NCBI RefSeq assembly: GCF_011045195.1
Contig: NZ_CP049199.1
Coordinates: forward strand, 3,100,001 to 3,164,000
From: Caulobacter soli
GTDB taxonomy: Bacteria; Pseudomonadota; Alphaproteobacteria; Caulobacterales; Caulobacteraceae
Direction: 5' to 3'
DNA: 64,000 nt
Shown: one piece after another, positions 35,156 to 44,128 of the stretch
Layout: each line of letters opens with the position of its first letter
Numbering within the stretch: the first letter of the stretch is position 1
The notes under the pieces: generated by a model
What the model saw: only the letters and a program-made list of their open reading frames with translations
The model's database searches: none
Told to the model about the DNA's origin: nothing
Made by a program: the position numbers and the translations under genes

Positions 35156-35172
35156 TCCGGGCCCAGCCCGGA
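35156..35172 (+). terminator. Hairpin downstream of panC
   Basis: TCCGGGC/GCCCGGA form a perfect seven-base stem around a CCA loop, 67 bases after the panC stop. No T run follows, so termination is only possible. Confidence 0.35.
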
Positions 35173-35251
35173 TGACCGTGAGTTTGAAGGTGCGTTTCGG
35201 CTAGACCAGTCCGCTCCGCGAAACCGTTCTTCTCAAGGGACGGCGATTGAG

Positions 35252-35349
35252 GGCCTGTTTCATCCCGATCGACGTTTCCCCTCAGGCGGGCAGGATCAAA
35301 GTCGCCCGGAAGGGGCCGTCGGCGACTCCGACTGATCCTCGAACAGGCC
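35252..35349. other. Nested stem-loop region without coding evidence
   Basis: Three nested inverted pairs fold this 98-base stretch into one long hairpin: GGCCTGTT/AACAGGCC (35252-35259, 35342-35349), AGGATCA/TGATCCT (35292-35298, 35333-35339), and GTCGCC/GGCGAC with CGG/CCG inside. It lies in the 700-base gap between panC and the epimerase gene. Short frames here have no ribosome site or recognisable protein. It could be a non-coding RNA or a decayed palindromic element. The rest of 35090-35645 shows no gene. Confidence 0.5.
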
Positions 35350-35651
35350 GGTTTGAACTCCCAGCCCCGTCATCCCGCCTGTCCCGCCATCGCCCCCGCC
35401 GGGCCTTGGAGCCTTCTGAGCCCCGCCGCCAAACGCGATCCGATCGCCAAGGCCAGGCGGCCCCGCTCGGTTCCATCCCCATCGCCTGCTCGGGCCGGTA
35501 CCAAGAGCCCTCCCCGTGATGGAGACAGCTCTGATTGTGCGGCCGGTTTGGACCCTGGCTGATCGGTGACGCTGATTTTTGTTCAAGACGTTGGGATTAC
35601 TTGGGTTTCTCACGTCGGCGACGGGGATAGGCAGCGGTCTATCCCCGACCT

Positions 35652-35777
35652 CCGCTCATCCCGGCGAATGCCGGGACCCAGATCTCAAGTGGAGAGCCCG
35701 GTTGGAAGAGTTCGGCGCTTGAGGAACCCACCACACCGCCATTCCATCTGGGTCCCGGCATTCGCCGGGATGAGCGG
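35652..35777. repeat. 32-base perfect inverted repeat (CCCGGCATTCGCCGGG type)
   Basis: The arms 35652-35683 and 35746-35777 are exact inverted copies over 32 bases. Each arm also contains its own hairpin CCCGGC-GAAT-GCCGGG. A 62-base spacer separates them. It ends 22 bases before the stop of the leftward epimerase gene and resembles REP/BIME-type intergenic elements of GC-rich proteobacteria. Confidence 0.9.
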
Positions 35778-35798
35778 ATCAAATGAGGCCGACCGCGT

Positions 35799-36614
35799 TC
35801 ACATCAGCTTTTCCTGCGCGGCCTGATAGACGGTGCGCACAGTCGGCCGAAAGCCGAGACCGCGCGCAAGCGCGCCATCGACATGGAGGCGCCAGGGGTT
35901 GGCTAGCGGCTCGGAGGAAGGCTCCATCGTCTCGCCGACAAGTGCGAGCAGCTCATAGAGCGAGGTCGGCGCTTCATCGACGATATTGACGATGCGCCCG
36001 TCCATCGCTCCGGTCAGAGCCAGGCTCATCGCGTTGGCGATGTCGCGATGGTGGATCAGGCTCATCTTTTGGGCTGGATGCATCATGCCGTTCGTCACAT
36101 GCTGGGGCAGCGCCTCCAGATGCCCGTCCCTGTCGCCATAGACGAAGCCGAACCGCTGGATCGACCAAGTCAGCCCGCTTTCGCGCAATTCTGTCTCGGC
36201 CGCGAGTTTGCTGGCCGGATAGGCCTGTTTCGGGTCGGCGGCGTCGTCCTCGCGGCCGGGGCGCGGGCTGTCCGGGTTGTAGATGTTGCTGGTGCTGGCC
36301 ATGATGAAGCGCGTCTTGGGCGCGTGGGCCTTTGCCGCGGCAATGAGGTTGCGCGTGCCTTCAAGATTGCTCTTCCAGATCAAATCCGTGTCGGGCGATC
36401 GGAACACCGCGGCGAGGTGGATGATCGCCGAGGCGGCGGTCACCGCCTGGACGAGTGACGCGGGATCAAGAAGATCGCCCTCGACAGCATTCGCCCCGGC
36501 GGGCGCCACTTTCCCACTGCGCACGAGCGCGCGGCAATCCAGGCCGGCTTCCACGAGGCGCGGCAGGAGGCGCGCGCCCACAAGACCGGTCGTCCCGGTC
36601 ACCAGGATTGTCAT
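35799..36614 (-). CDS. NAD(P)-dependent epimerase/dehydratase family protein
   Basis: An extended-SDR Rossmann protein of 271 residues starting MTILVTGTTGLVGARLLPRLV (nucleotide-binding TGxxGxxG at about 7-14). The Lys of the YxxxK motif appears in QAYPASKLAAE (Y and K about residues 132 and 136). The substrate is unknown. The ATG overlaps the stop of the marR-type gene by four bases (ATGA), so the regulator and enzyme form one unit. Confidence 0.85.
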   Translation of the reverse strand: MTILVTGTTGLVGARLLPRLVEAGLDCRALVRSGKVAPAGANAVEGDLLDPASLVQAVTAASAIIHLAAVFRSPDTDLIWKSNLEGTRNLIAAAKAHAPKTRFIMASTSNIYNPDSPRPGREDDAADPKQAYPASKLAAETELRESGLTWSIQRFGFVYGDRDGHLEALPQHVTNGMMHPAQKMSLIHHRDIANAMSLALTGAMDGRIVNIVDEAPTSLYELLALVGETMEPSSEPLANPWRLHVDGALARGLGFRPTVRTVYQAAQEKLM

Positions 36615-37072
36615 GCGTCCGTTTCCTTCCGTGAAAGCTTGTCGAGCCGCTCGGTAGCGGTCCGAAGCACCCTGATCGCGACGGCGACATCAGCGTCGTC
36701 GAGGCCGTCGAACGCCGCCTTATGGATGAAGGTTAAATCTGGCAGGTCGTCCCACAGCGCCTGACCGGACGGCGTGATCCGAAGGAGCTTCTGGCGTTGG
36801 TCGACGCGGTCGGGAATCTGCTCCACGAGGTTTTTTCGCACCAGCGCCCCGATGACGATGCTCGCCGTCGCTCGTTCGACTTGAAGCATCCTGACCAGCT
36901 CTCGCTGCAGGGTCGGCCCATCCTGGGCCAACTGATGCAGCACGTACCATTGCGTGGCCCCCAGCCCGTGGCGACGGAGGGTATCGTCAATGATCGCGCG
37001 GCCCGCGAAGTAGCATCGCTTGGCCCATGCTCCGACCGTATCATGCCGAGCGTCGTTAAGATTGTTAGCCAT
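36611..37072 (-). CDS. MarR-family transcriptional regulator
   Basis: A 153-residue winged-helix repressor. The helix-turn-helix region is GPTLQRELVRMLQVERATASIVIGALVRKNLVEQ (about 52-85), followed by the wing DRVDQRQKLLRITPSG. It heads a two-gene unit with the epimerase. Palindromic ATTGTTAG sites overlap its own start codon, implying autorepression. The locus is locally more AT-rich than its surroundings, which might mark acquisition. Confidence 0.9.
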   Translation of the reverse strand: MANNLNDARHDTVGAWAKRCYFAGRAIIDDTLRRHGLGATQWYVLHQLAQDGPTLQRELVRMLQVERATASIVIGALVRKNLVEQIPDRVDQRQKLLRITPSGQALWDDLPDLTFIHKAAFDGLDDADVAVAIRVLRTATERLDKLSRKETDA

Positions 37073-37091
37073 CTAGCAATATTGTTAGCAA
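37061..37091. promoter_or_regulatory. Operator candidate for the MarR regulator
   Basis: CTAGCAATATTGTTAG (37073-37088) is a 16-base palindrome with one mismatched pair, and another ATTGTTAG half-site lies at 37061-37068 on the other side of the start codon. The site covers the marR-gene ATG at 37072. The ligand is unknown. Confidence 0.5.
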
Positions 37092-37248
37092 GCAAACATG
37101 ATGTCAAGCTGCGGCAACGCGCCGATGTCGGCTCGCGGTCGGGGTCGGGGGCGGAAACGGGCGCCTGTCGGAACGCGAACTGAGGGGCATCACCGCCCGA
37201 CAGCAGACATTCCGATGGGCCAAGAAGGGTGGGAAGCGGTCGATGCCC

Positions 37249-37560
37249 TCAATCTAGCTTTTCAAAAAAGACCTCGAACCACGCAGCGTTCAATTCCGGG
37301 TCCGACGCATGTTGACCGTAGAACTCAAGCGCCATCGGCACGATCTTATCGATCGCCAACGTCTCGACCTCTTCATCCGTCAACCGGAACATCCATTCCG
37401 GCAGTGGCCGCTTACCATCTTCGGCCACTACATCCACAGTGAAGAGGCACAGGCCTGCGGCATGTCCCGCTTCGAGCACGTCGAGCATTTGCCGGAACGC
37501 GAGGGGGCGTGTGCCGCCCGGGGTCAGCGATTCCGTCAGGATCTGATTCAATTTGCTCAT
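37249..37560 (-). CDS. Small hypothetical protein
   Basis: I do not recognise this 103-residue acidic protein. It has no signal or membrane segment; the sequence WMFRLTDEEVETLAIDKIVPMALEFYGQHASDPELNAAW looks like a compact helical domain. It stands alone between the MarR regulator and the DUF1489 gene. The interval 37092-37248 shows no further gene. Confidence 0.6.
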   Translation of the reverse strand: MSKLNQILTESLTPGGTRPLAFRQMLDVLEAGHAAGLCLFTVDVVAEDGKRPLPEWMFRLTDEEVETLAIDKIVPMALEFYGQHASDPELNAAWFEVFFEKLD

Positions 37561-37633
37561 ACGAGAAACGTAAGCAGACGCCAGCGGCGACCGCCATGGG
37601 TCGAAAGCGGACCCAAGGCGACCCCTGCTAGCC

Positions 37634-38035
37634 CTACCAGGCCCCCAGCTCCCGCAGCTGGCGCGCCAGGTCGGCCGGCATCTCGGCGGCTTCGGCCTCG
37701 GTCAGGTCCGGCGGGATGTCTTCGTGCTTCAGATAGCGCCAGCCCTGGAACGGCCGCCGGGGCGTGGGGGCGACGCGGACGATGGTGGGATCGACGGTCA
37801 CCTCGCAGCGCGAGGCCTGCCCCTCGCCCACCGTGTCGATCTTCAGGATCGTCTGGCGGCACAGGATCTGGCCCTTCATCACCCGGTACAGCGAGCCGCC
37901 GTCCAGCACCTCGTCGACGCGCTTGGGGGTCATGCGGGTGTGCATGATCCACGGACGATCGGCCTCGGCGTGCCAGGCGACGAGTTCGTCGATGTTGTCG
38001 CAACCGACGACCAGCTTGATGATGTGAAGAGGCAT
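37634..38035 (-). CDS. DUF1489 family protein
   Basis: The 133-residue protein matches the DUF1489 family of alphaproteobacteria: MPLHIIKLVVGCDNIDEL at the start, then HTRMTPKRVDEVLDGGSLYRVMKGQILCRQTI and FQGWRYLKHEDIPPDL near the end. Function is unknown. The length is normal for the family. A perfect inverted repeat lies upstream, separating it from liuD. Confidence 0.88.
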   Translation of the reverse strand: MPLHIIKLVVGCDNIDELVAWHAEADRPWIMHTRMTPKRVDEVLDGGSLYRVMKGQILCRQTILKIDTVGEGQASRCEVTVDPTIVRVAPTPRRPFQGWRYLKHEDIPPDLTEAEAAEMPADLARQLRELGAW

Positions 38036-38095
38036 GGCGCGTACTTAGGGCCGGCGGTCGTTCAGGGAAAGAGCGATGCGCAGCAGGAGCGAAAA

Positions 38096-38182
38096 CCTCG
38101 TCCTTCGACAAGCTCAGGATGAGGTTTTCGACTGTCGGGGCTTATGCCCTGGTCCTCATCCTGAGCTTGTCGAAGGACGAGG
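38096..38182. repeat. 29-base perfect inverted repeat (CTTCGACAAGCTCAGGAT type)
   Basis: Arms 38096-38124 and 38154-38182 are exact inverted copies. The core TTCGACAAGCTCAGGATGAG is a repeat sequence widespread in GC-rich proteobacterial genomes. A second overlapping pair, GAAAACCTC/GAGGTTTTC, flanks the left arm. It fills the gap between liuD and the DUF1489 gene. Confidence 0.9.
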
Positions 38183-38208
38183 ACCAAGCACGGCGCCGGC
38201 GATAGTCG

Positions 38209-40182
38209 CTAGGACGCGACGGCCAGCGCCGGCTCCAGTTTCGCCAGCACGACGCCTTCGCTGACCTGGCCGCCGGCGACGGCCGACAGCTCGGCCACCA
38301 CGCCGTCGAACGGCGCGGCCAGGGCGTGCTCCATCTTCATGGCTTCCAGGGTCAGCAAGGTCTGGCCCCTGCTGACGCTCTGGCCGGCCGTGACGGCGAC
38401 GGAAACGATCTTGCCCGGCATCGGCGAAAGGATCGCGCCGTCCGAAGCCGCGACATGGGCCGCGCCGACCTTGGGCGTGAAGTCGAACTCGCGGACGTCG
38501 CCGCCTTCGAACACGTACAGCGGATCGCCGCCGAAGGTGCCGGGCAGCACGTCGACATCATCCAGCGGCCGACCGTCCTCGACCGTGATGTCCCACGACC
38601 AGTCGTCACCCGCGCCCCCCGCCAGGGCCACGCGCAGCGGCATGACCTTGCCGTCCACCGACAGCGGCAGGTCCATCGCCGCCCGGGGCGCGTTCATTCG
38701 GAAGCCCAGCAGCCGCGACGGGGCGCTGGCCCAGACGTCGGCGCGGGGCTGGTCGGCCTCCATGAAGGCCTCCAGGCGGTGGCCGATCGCGGCCAGGGTC
38801 GGGGCGTCTGAGAACTCGCGCTCCGTCAGCTCGTCGAGCCGCGCTTCGATGAAGCCGGTGTCGATGGCGCCGTCGACGAAGTCGGGATGGCTGGCGCACC
38901 TGGCCAGGAAGGCGGCGTTGGTCTTGACCGGATACACTTCGACCAGGCGGCAAGCCTCGGCCAGGCGCATGGCGGCGTCCTCGCGGTCAATCCCGTGGGC
39001 GATCAGCTTGGCGATCATCGGGTCGTAGAACGGGGTGACCTCGCCGCCCTCCTCCACCGCGCTGTCGACCCGCACGTCGCCTTCCGGCAGGCGGAAGTGA
39101 GTCAGGGGCCCGGTGGACGGCAGGAAGCCCGTGGTCGGGTTCTCGGCGTAGAGGCGCGCCTCCATGGCCCAGCCGTCCAGCGTGATCTCGTCCTGCTCCA
39201 GCGGCAACGGCTCGCCCGAGGCGACCAGCAGCTGCCACTCGACCAGGTCCTGGCCGGTGACCATCTCGGTGACCGGGTGCTCGACCTGCAGGCGGGTGTT
39301 CATTTCCATGAACCAGATGCGGTCGGCGCGCAGGCCTTCGCTGGCGTCGGCGATGAACTCCACCGTGCCGGCCCCGACATAGCCCACGGCCTGGGCGGCC
39401 TTGACCGCCGCCCCGCAGACGGCGGCGCGCGTGGCCTCGTCCATGCCGGGGGCCGGAGCCTCCTCGATGACCTTCTGGTGGCGGCGCTGCAGCGAGCAGT
39501 CGCGCTCGAACAGGTGGACGACATTGCCGTGGCTGTCGCCGAACACCTGCACCTCGATGTGACGCGGACGGGTGACGTACTTTTCCAGCAGCACCCGGTC
39601 GTCGCCGAAGCTGGCCGAGGCCTCGCGCTGGCACGAGGCCAGCAGATCGGCGAAATCGGCGGCCTTGTCGACCTTGCGCATGCCCTTGCCGCCGCCGCCG
39701 GCCACGGCCTTGATCAGCACGGGGAAGCCGATCTTGCCCGCTTCGGCCGCCAGCCGTTCGACCGACTGGTCCTCGCCCAGATAGCCGGGCGTGGTGGGAA
39801 CTCCGGCTTCGATCATCACCTTCTTGGCCGCGTCCTTCAGGCCCATGGCGCGGATCGCCGAGGGCGGCGGCCCGATCCAGACCAGACCCGCGTCGATGAC
39901 CGCCTGGGCGAAGTCGGCGTTCTCCGACAGGAAGCCGTAGCCGGGATGGATCGCCTCGGCCCCGGTCTGGCGGGCGGCGGCCAGGATCTTCTCGGGGACC
40001 AGATAGCTCTCCCGCGCCGGCGACGGGCCTATCAGGATGGCGACGTCGGCCTCCATCACGAACGGGGCCTCGGCGTCCGCCTCGGAATAGACCGCGATCG
40101 TCCGCACGCCCAGCTCACGGGCGGTGCGGATGATCCGACGGGCGATTTCGCCGCGATTGGCGATGAGGACGGACGAGATCAA
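38209..40182 (-). CDS. liuD: Methylcrotonyl-CoA carboxylase, biotin-containing alpha subunit
   Basis: The alpha subunit carboxylates biotin with ATP and bicarbonate, then transfers CO2 to 3-methylcrotonyl-CoA with LiuB in leucine breakdown. The 657-residue product has the biotin carboxylase domain (SVLIANRGEIARRI at 4-17; ATP-grasp VAGGGGKGMRKV near 162; EMNTRLQVEHPVTE near 290) and a biotinyl domain with the lysine K616 in EAMKMEH, 41 residues from the end. The start is a TTG at 40182. The choice of methylcrotonyl over other acyl-CoA substrates rests on liuB and liuC nearby. Confidence 0.88.
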   Translation of the reverse strand: MISSVLIANRGEIARRIIRTARELGVRTIAVYSEADAEAPFVMEADVAILIGPSPARESYLVPEKILAAARQTGAEAIHPGYGFLSENADFAQAVIDAGLVWIGPPPSAIRAMGLKDAAKKVMIEAGVPTTPGYLGEDQSVERLAAEAGKIGFPVLIKAVAGGGGKGMRKVDKAADFADLLASCQREASASFGDDRVLLEKYVTRPRHIEVQVFGDSHGNVVHLFERDCSLQRRHQKVIEEAPAPGMDEATRAAVCGAAVKAAQAVGYVGAGTVEFIADASEGLRADRIWFMEMNTRLQVEHPVTEMVTGQDLVEWQLLVASGEPLPLEQDEITLDGWAMEARLYAENPTTGFLPSTGPLTHFRLPEGDVRVDSAVEEGGEVTPFYDPMIAKLIAHGIDREDAAMRLAEACRLVEVYPVKTNAAFLARCASHPDFVDGAIDTGFIEARLDELTEREFSDAPTLAAIGHRLEAFMEADQPRADVWASAPSRLLGFRMNAPRAAMDLPLSVDGKVMPLRVALAGGAGDDWSWDITVEDGRPLDDVDVLPGTFGGDPLYVFEGGDVREFDFTPKVGAAHVAASDGAILSPMPGKIVSVAVTAGQSVSRGQTLLTLEAMKMEHALAAPFDGVVAELSAVAGGQVSEGVVLAKLEPALAVAS

Positions 40183-40192
40183 GACGGCATTC

Positions 40193-41554
40193 CTAGATCT
40201 GCGCCAGGGCCAGAAGCGCCAGGCCGGCGAGCAGGAGGGAGAACGACAGGACGGTCACGAACCAGACGATCAGCGTCTTGAGGAACGCGCCGACGATGCT
40301 GGAACCATAGGCCCCGTGCAGGGTCTGGAACAGGTTGATCGGGGTCCACAGCGTCAGCAGCCCGAACCACCAGGGCTTGAGCACGTCGGGCAGGACCAGG
40401 CCCAGGGCGTTGGTCAGGAACGCGAACGACAGCAGGTTCATCGCCACCAGCAGGTGGTCGTAGATGAAGTACTTGGGCTTGTTGCGATAGACCAGGGCCA
40501 GGGCCAGGCCGACGATCGGCAGCAGCAGCACCGCCATGCGGTGGCCCCAGGTGAACAGCACCATCTGGTAGAATTCAGGGTTCTCGCGCGCCTTGGCGAT
40601 GCTCTCCTTCAGCCAGCCGCCGCTCCAGCGGAGGGCCTTGGACGGATCGTGCCCCTGGGCCCTGGCGTCGTTGATCGCGGCCTGGGCCTCGGGCGGCAGG
40701 GGCGCGGCGCCCTGCGAGACATGCCCGTCGTCATGGATCGTCACGCCCGAGATCTCGCCGTTCAGCGACAGGGCCCGGATCTTCGCGGCCTCGGCCTTGC
40801 GGGCCTCCTCCTCCGTCAGCCCCATGTCCTCGGGCAGCTTGCCGGCGGCGATCTGGTCGGCCTTGGCGACATCCTCGGCGTAGTGGGCCTGGGCCTTGGC
40901 GACGGCTTCCTGATAGTCGGCGGGCGCCTTGGCGACGGCCTCCTGGTAGCGCGCCAGGGCCTTGGCCCGACCCTCGTCGGGATCCTTCAGCGTCTCGTCG
41001 CGGTCCTTGGCGGCCTCGGCCAGGGCCGCGTCGCGCTCGTCGGCGGCGTCCTTCAGGCGGCTGTCGCGATCCTGGACGGCCTCGACGCGCAGGCGGGCAG
41101 CCTCCTTGGCGCGGCCTTCCGGCGTGGCTAGTTCGGCGGCCTTCAGCTCGCGCTCGTGGGCGGCCTTGTGCTGGGCGCTGTGGATCGCGTGCTCGGCCGC
41201 GAAGATGAACAGCAGCAGGGCCACCAGGAAGGTGCGGAACGGCGGCACGTGCCGCACGATCCGGCCTTCCATATAGTCCTTGGCCAGGCCGCCCGGCTTC
41301 AGGAACAGGGCCGGCAGGGTCAGGGCCAGGCGGCCGTCGAGGTGGAACATCCCCTCGATCGCCTCCCAGATCAGGTGGCCGATCGAGCGGTGATGGGTGT
41401 CGGCGTTCTGGCCGCAGGCGTGGCAGTACGGACCTTCCAGCGTCGCCCCGCAATTGGCGCAAGGCTGGCCGACGCCTTCGAAGGCGTGCTTCCTGCGCCG
41501 CTTGAAGAACTCGCCCAGCGAATCCGCCGCCGCGGCTTCCATTTCGCCCGTCAT
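40193..41554 (-). CDS. DUF3667 membrane protein with zinc ribbon and long helical insert
   Basis: The 453-residue protein has an N-terminal zinc ribbon (CANCG...CHACGQ, about 32-51). The DUF3667 core FLKPGGLAKDYMEGRIVRHVPPFRTFLVALLLF carries one membrane helix. A long charged Ala/Lys/Glu/Asp insert (about 125-290) contains three similar segments, YQEAVAKA, YQEAVAKA and YAEDVAKA. Several C-terminal membrane helices follow (about 330-450). Function is unknown. It lies between liuC and liuD with gaps of 18 and 10 bases, so is probably cotranscribed. Confidence 0.85.
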   Translation of the reverse strand: MTGEMEAAAADSLGEFFKRRRKHAFEGVGQPCANCGATLEGPYCHACGQNADTHHRSIGHLIWEAIEGMFHLDGRLALTLPALFLKPGGLAKDYMEGRIVRHVPPFRTFLVALLLFIFAAEHAIHSAQHKAAHERELKAAELATPEGRAKEAARLRVEAVQDRDSRLKDAADERDAALAEAAKDRDETLKDPDEGRAKALARYQEAVAKAPADYQEAVAKAQAHYAEDVAKADQIAAGKLPEDMGLTEEEARKAEAAKIRALSLNGEISGVTIHDDGHVSQGAAPLPPEAQAAINDARAQGHDPSKALRWSGGWLKESIAKARENPEFYQMVLFTWGHRMAVLLLPIVGLALALVYRNKPKYFIYDHLLVAMNLLSFAFLTNALGLVLPDVLKPWWFGLLTLWTPINLFQTLHGAYGSSIVGAFLKTLIVWFVTVLSFSLLLAGLALLALAQI

Positions 41555-41572
41555 CTCGCCCCCTACTCGACT

Positions 41573-42412
41573 CTAGATCGTCCAGCCGGGTTTACGGCGT
41601 TCGAGGAACGCGCGCACGCCTTCTTGACCTTCGTCGGACACGCGGCGGCGGGCGATGCGTTTTGCCGTCTCGTCGATCAGGCCCCGGTCGATCTTTTGGC
41701 CGACGAAGTCGTTGACCAGGGCCTTGGCGTCGCCGATCGCCCCTGGGGCGCAGACCGCGATCTCCTCGATCAACGCGTCCTGGGCGGCGACCAGGCCGGC
41801 GGCGTCATCGAACACCTCGTCGACCAGGCCGTAGCTCCAGGCCTGATCGGCGTCGAACACCCGTCCGGTGGCGAACAGCAGCTTGGCGGTGCGCGGCCCC
41901 AGGGCGGCGATCACATAGGGGCTGATGGTGGCCGGGGTCAGGCCGAGCTTGACCTCGGAGAAGGCGAACTTGGCGTCAGCCGTGGCCAGGGCGTGATCGC
42001 AAGCGGCCACAAGCCCCGCCCCGCCGCCGAACGCCGGCCCCTCGACCAGGGCCACGGTCAGGGCTGGGATATCGTGCAGGGCCTTGAGCATGTTGGCCAG
42101 GCCCAGGGCGTCGTCGCGGTTGTCGTCCTCGCTCCAGTCGGCGGCGGCCTTCATCCACTCCAGGTCGGCCCCGGCGCAGAACGCCCCGCCCACCCCGCGC
42201 AGGAAGACGATCCGCACGCCCTCGGCGCCCTGCAGGGTCTCGAAGGCCTGGTGCAGGCCGGCGATGGTCGCCGCGTCGAAGGCGTTCTTCTTGGCCGGCC
42301 GGTTGATCCAGACGGTGACCGCGCCGCTGGGCGTGGAGTCCAGATGCACCAGCGGCGTCATCGCGTCGGTGTCGGGAACCTCGACGAGGGGATCGGCGAT
42401 GGGGTTGGTCAT
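41573..42412 (-). CDS. liuC: Enoyl-CoA hydratase family, probable methylglutaconyl-CoA hydratase
   Basis: A crotonase-fold enzyme of 279 residues with INRPAKKNAFDAATIAGL, the oxyanion-hole FLRGVGGAFCAGADLEWM, and VEGPAFGGGAGLVAACDHALA. The context between methylcrotonyl-CoA carboxylase subunits points to 3-methylglutaconyl-CoA hydration in leucine catabolism; the sequence alone does not fix the substrate. The ATG at 42412 gives MTNPIADP; the frame stays open upstream into liuB, out of register. Confidence 0.82.
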   Translation of the reverse strand: MTNPIADPLVEVPDTDAMTPLVHLDSTPSGAVTVWINRPAKKNAFDAATIAGLHQAFETLQGAEGVRIVFLRGVGGAFCAGADLEWMKAAADWSEDDNRDDALGLANMLKALHDIPALTVALVEGPAFGGGAGLVAACDHALATADAKFAFSEVKLGLTPATISPYVIAALGPRTAKLLFATGRVFDADQAWSYGLVDEVFDDAAGLVAAQDALIEEIAVCAPGAIGDAKALVNDFVGQKIDRGLIDETAKRIARRRVSDEGQEGVRAFLERRKPGWTI

Positions 42413-42429
42413 GGCTTGCCCTTTTCGGC

Positions 42430-44037
42430 TTACATCCGGAAGACGCCGAAGGTGGTCTCGGGGATCGGGGCGTTGAGGCTGGCGCTGATCGCCAGGCCCA
42501 GCACGTCGCGGGTCTGGGCGGGGTCGATGATCCCATCGTCCCAGAGGCGCGCGGTGGCGTGGTAGGGATCGCCCTCTTCCTCGTAGCGCTGGCGGATCGG
42601 GGCCTTGAAGGCTTCCTCGTCCTCGACGGCCCAGGTCTCGCCCTTGGCCTCCAGGCCGTCGCGCTTGATGGTCGACAGTACGCTGGCCGCCTGCTCGCCG
42701 CCCATCACGCTGATGCGACTGTTGGGCCAGGTGAACAGGAAGCGCGGGCTGTAGGCGCGGCCGCACATGCCGTAGTTGCCGGCCCCGAAGGAGCCGCCGA
42801 TCAGCACCGTGAACTTCGGCACCTCGGCCGAGGCGACCGCCGTGACCAGCTTGGCGCCGTCCTTGGCGATCCCGCCGGCCTCATATTTTCCGCCGACCAT
42901 GAAGCCCGAGATGTTCTGCAGAAACACCAACGGAATCTTGCGCTTGCAGGCCAGTTCTATGAAGTGCGCGCCCTTGACGGCGCTCTCGCTGAACAGCACG
43001 CCGTTATTGGCCAGGATCGCCACCGGCTGGCCCCAGATGCGGGCGAAACCGCAGACCAGGGTCGTGCCGTACAGCGCCTTGAACTCGTCGAATTCGCTGC
43101 CGTCGACGATGCGGGCGATGACCTCGCGCACGTCGTAGGGCGCGCGCACGTCGGTCGGCACGACGCCGTACAGATCTTCGGCGTCGAACAGCGGCGGCTT
43201 GCTGTCGCGGATCTCGATCTCGGCCCGCTTGGTGGTGTTGAGGTTGGCGACGATCGAGCGGACGATCTCCAGCGCGTGCTCGTCGTCGTTGGCCACATGG
43301 TCGACCACGCCCGAGCGCCGGCCGTGCGTATCGGCGCCGCCCAGTTCCTCGGCCGAGATGATCTCGCCGGTCGCGGCCTTCACCAGCGGCGGACCGGCCA
43401 GGAAGATGGTGCCCTGGTCGCGGACGATCACCGTCTCGTCGCTCATGGCGGGGACGTAGGCGCCGCCGGCGGTGCACGAGCCCATGACGCAGGCGATCTG
43501 GGCGATGCCCGCCGCGCTCATCCGGGCCTGGTTGAAGAAGATGCGGCCGAAGTGGTCGCGGTCGGGAAACACCTCGGCCTGGTGCGGCAGGTTCGCCCCG
43601 CCGCTGTCGACCAGATAGACGCACGGCAGCCGGTTCTGCTGGGCGATCTCTTGGGCCCGCAGATGCTTCTTCACGGTCATCGGGAAATAGGCCCCGCCCT
43701 TCACCGTGGCGTCGTTGGCGACGATCATCACCTCGCGGCCCGACACCCGGCCGATGCCGGTGATCACGCCGGCGCCGGGCGCCTCGCCATTGTAGAGGTC
43801 GCAAGCGGCCAGCTGGCCGATCTCCAGGAACGGCGAGCCGGGATCCAACAGGCGCTCGACGCGCTGGCGCGGCAGCAGCTTGCCACGCGCCGCGTGACGT
43901 TTGCGGGCGGTTTCCGGACCGCCCAGGGCCGCCTGCGCGACCCTTTCGCGCAGGGTCTGCGCCAGCGCGCGGTTGTGCGCGGCGTTTTTGGCGAAGGTCT
44001 CGCCGTTTTTGTCGATACCCGTGTTCATCTTCGGCAT
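42430..44037 (-). CDS. liuB: Methylcrotonyl-CoA carboxylase, carboxyltransferase beta subunit
   Basis: The beta subunit moves CO2 from biotin to 3-methylcrotonyl-CoA. The 535-residue product has the crotonase-like carboxyltransferase halves: [25 protein letters not shown] N-part, [33 protein letters not shown], then the C-part [26 protein letters not shown] and [15 protein letters not shown]. Length is that of MCC beta rather than PCC beta (about 510). ATGs at 44037 and 44028 are both possible. liuC follows after 17 bases. Confidence 0.92.
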   Translation of the reverse strand: MPKMNTGIDKNGETFAKNAAHNRALAQTLRERVAQAALGGPETARKRHAARGKLLPRQRVERLLDPGSPFLEIGQLAACDLYNGEAPGAGVITGIGRVSGREVMIVANDATVKGGAYFPMTVKKHLRAQEIAQQNRLPCVYLVDSGGANLPHQAEVFPDRDHFGRIFFNQARMSAAGIAQIACVMGSCTAGGAYVPAMSDETVIVRDQGTIFLAGPPLVKAATGEIISAEELGGADTHGRRSGVVDHVANDDEHALEIVRSIVANLNTTKRAEIEIRDSKPPLFDAEDLYGVVPTDVRAPYDVREVIARIVDGSEFDEFKALYGTTLVCGFARIWGQPVAILANNGVLFSESAVKGAHFIELACKRKIPLVFLQNISGFMVGGKYEAGGIAKDGAKLVTAVASAEVPKFTVLIGGSFGAGNYGMCGRAYSPRFLFTWPNSRISVMGGEQAASVLSTIKRDGLEAKGETWAVEDEEAFKAPIRQRYEEEGDPYHATARLWDDGIIDPAQTRDVLGLAISASLNAPIPETTFGVFRM

Positions 44038-44128
44038 TATCGAGGCATAGCCTTTTCCGTTTTCCACCGAAAGTCGCGCTTTTCGACCTTCGATGGTCAA
44101 GGTCCGCGGTTCAAGTTAGCGTCCCACC

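Noticed and set aside
35247..35562. Overlapping short frames in the panC-epimerase gap
   Set aside because: No ribosome sites, no recognisable protein and skewed Pro/Arg composition; the nucleic-acid symmetry explains the region better.
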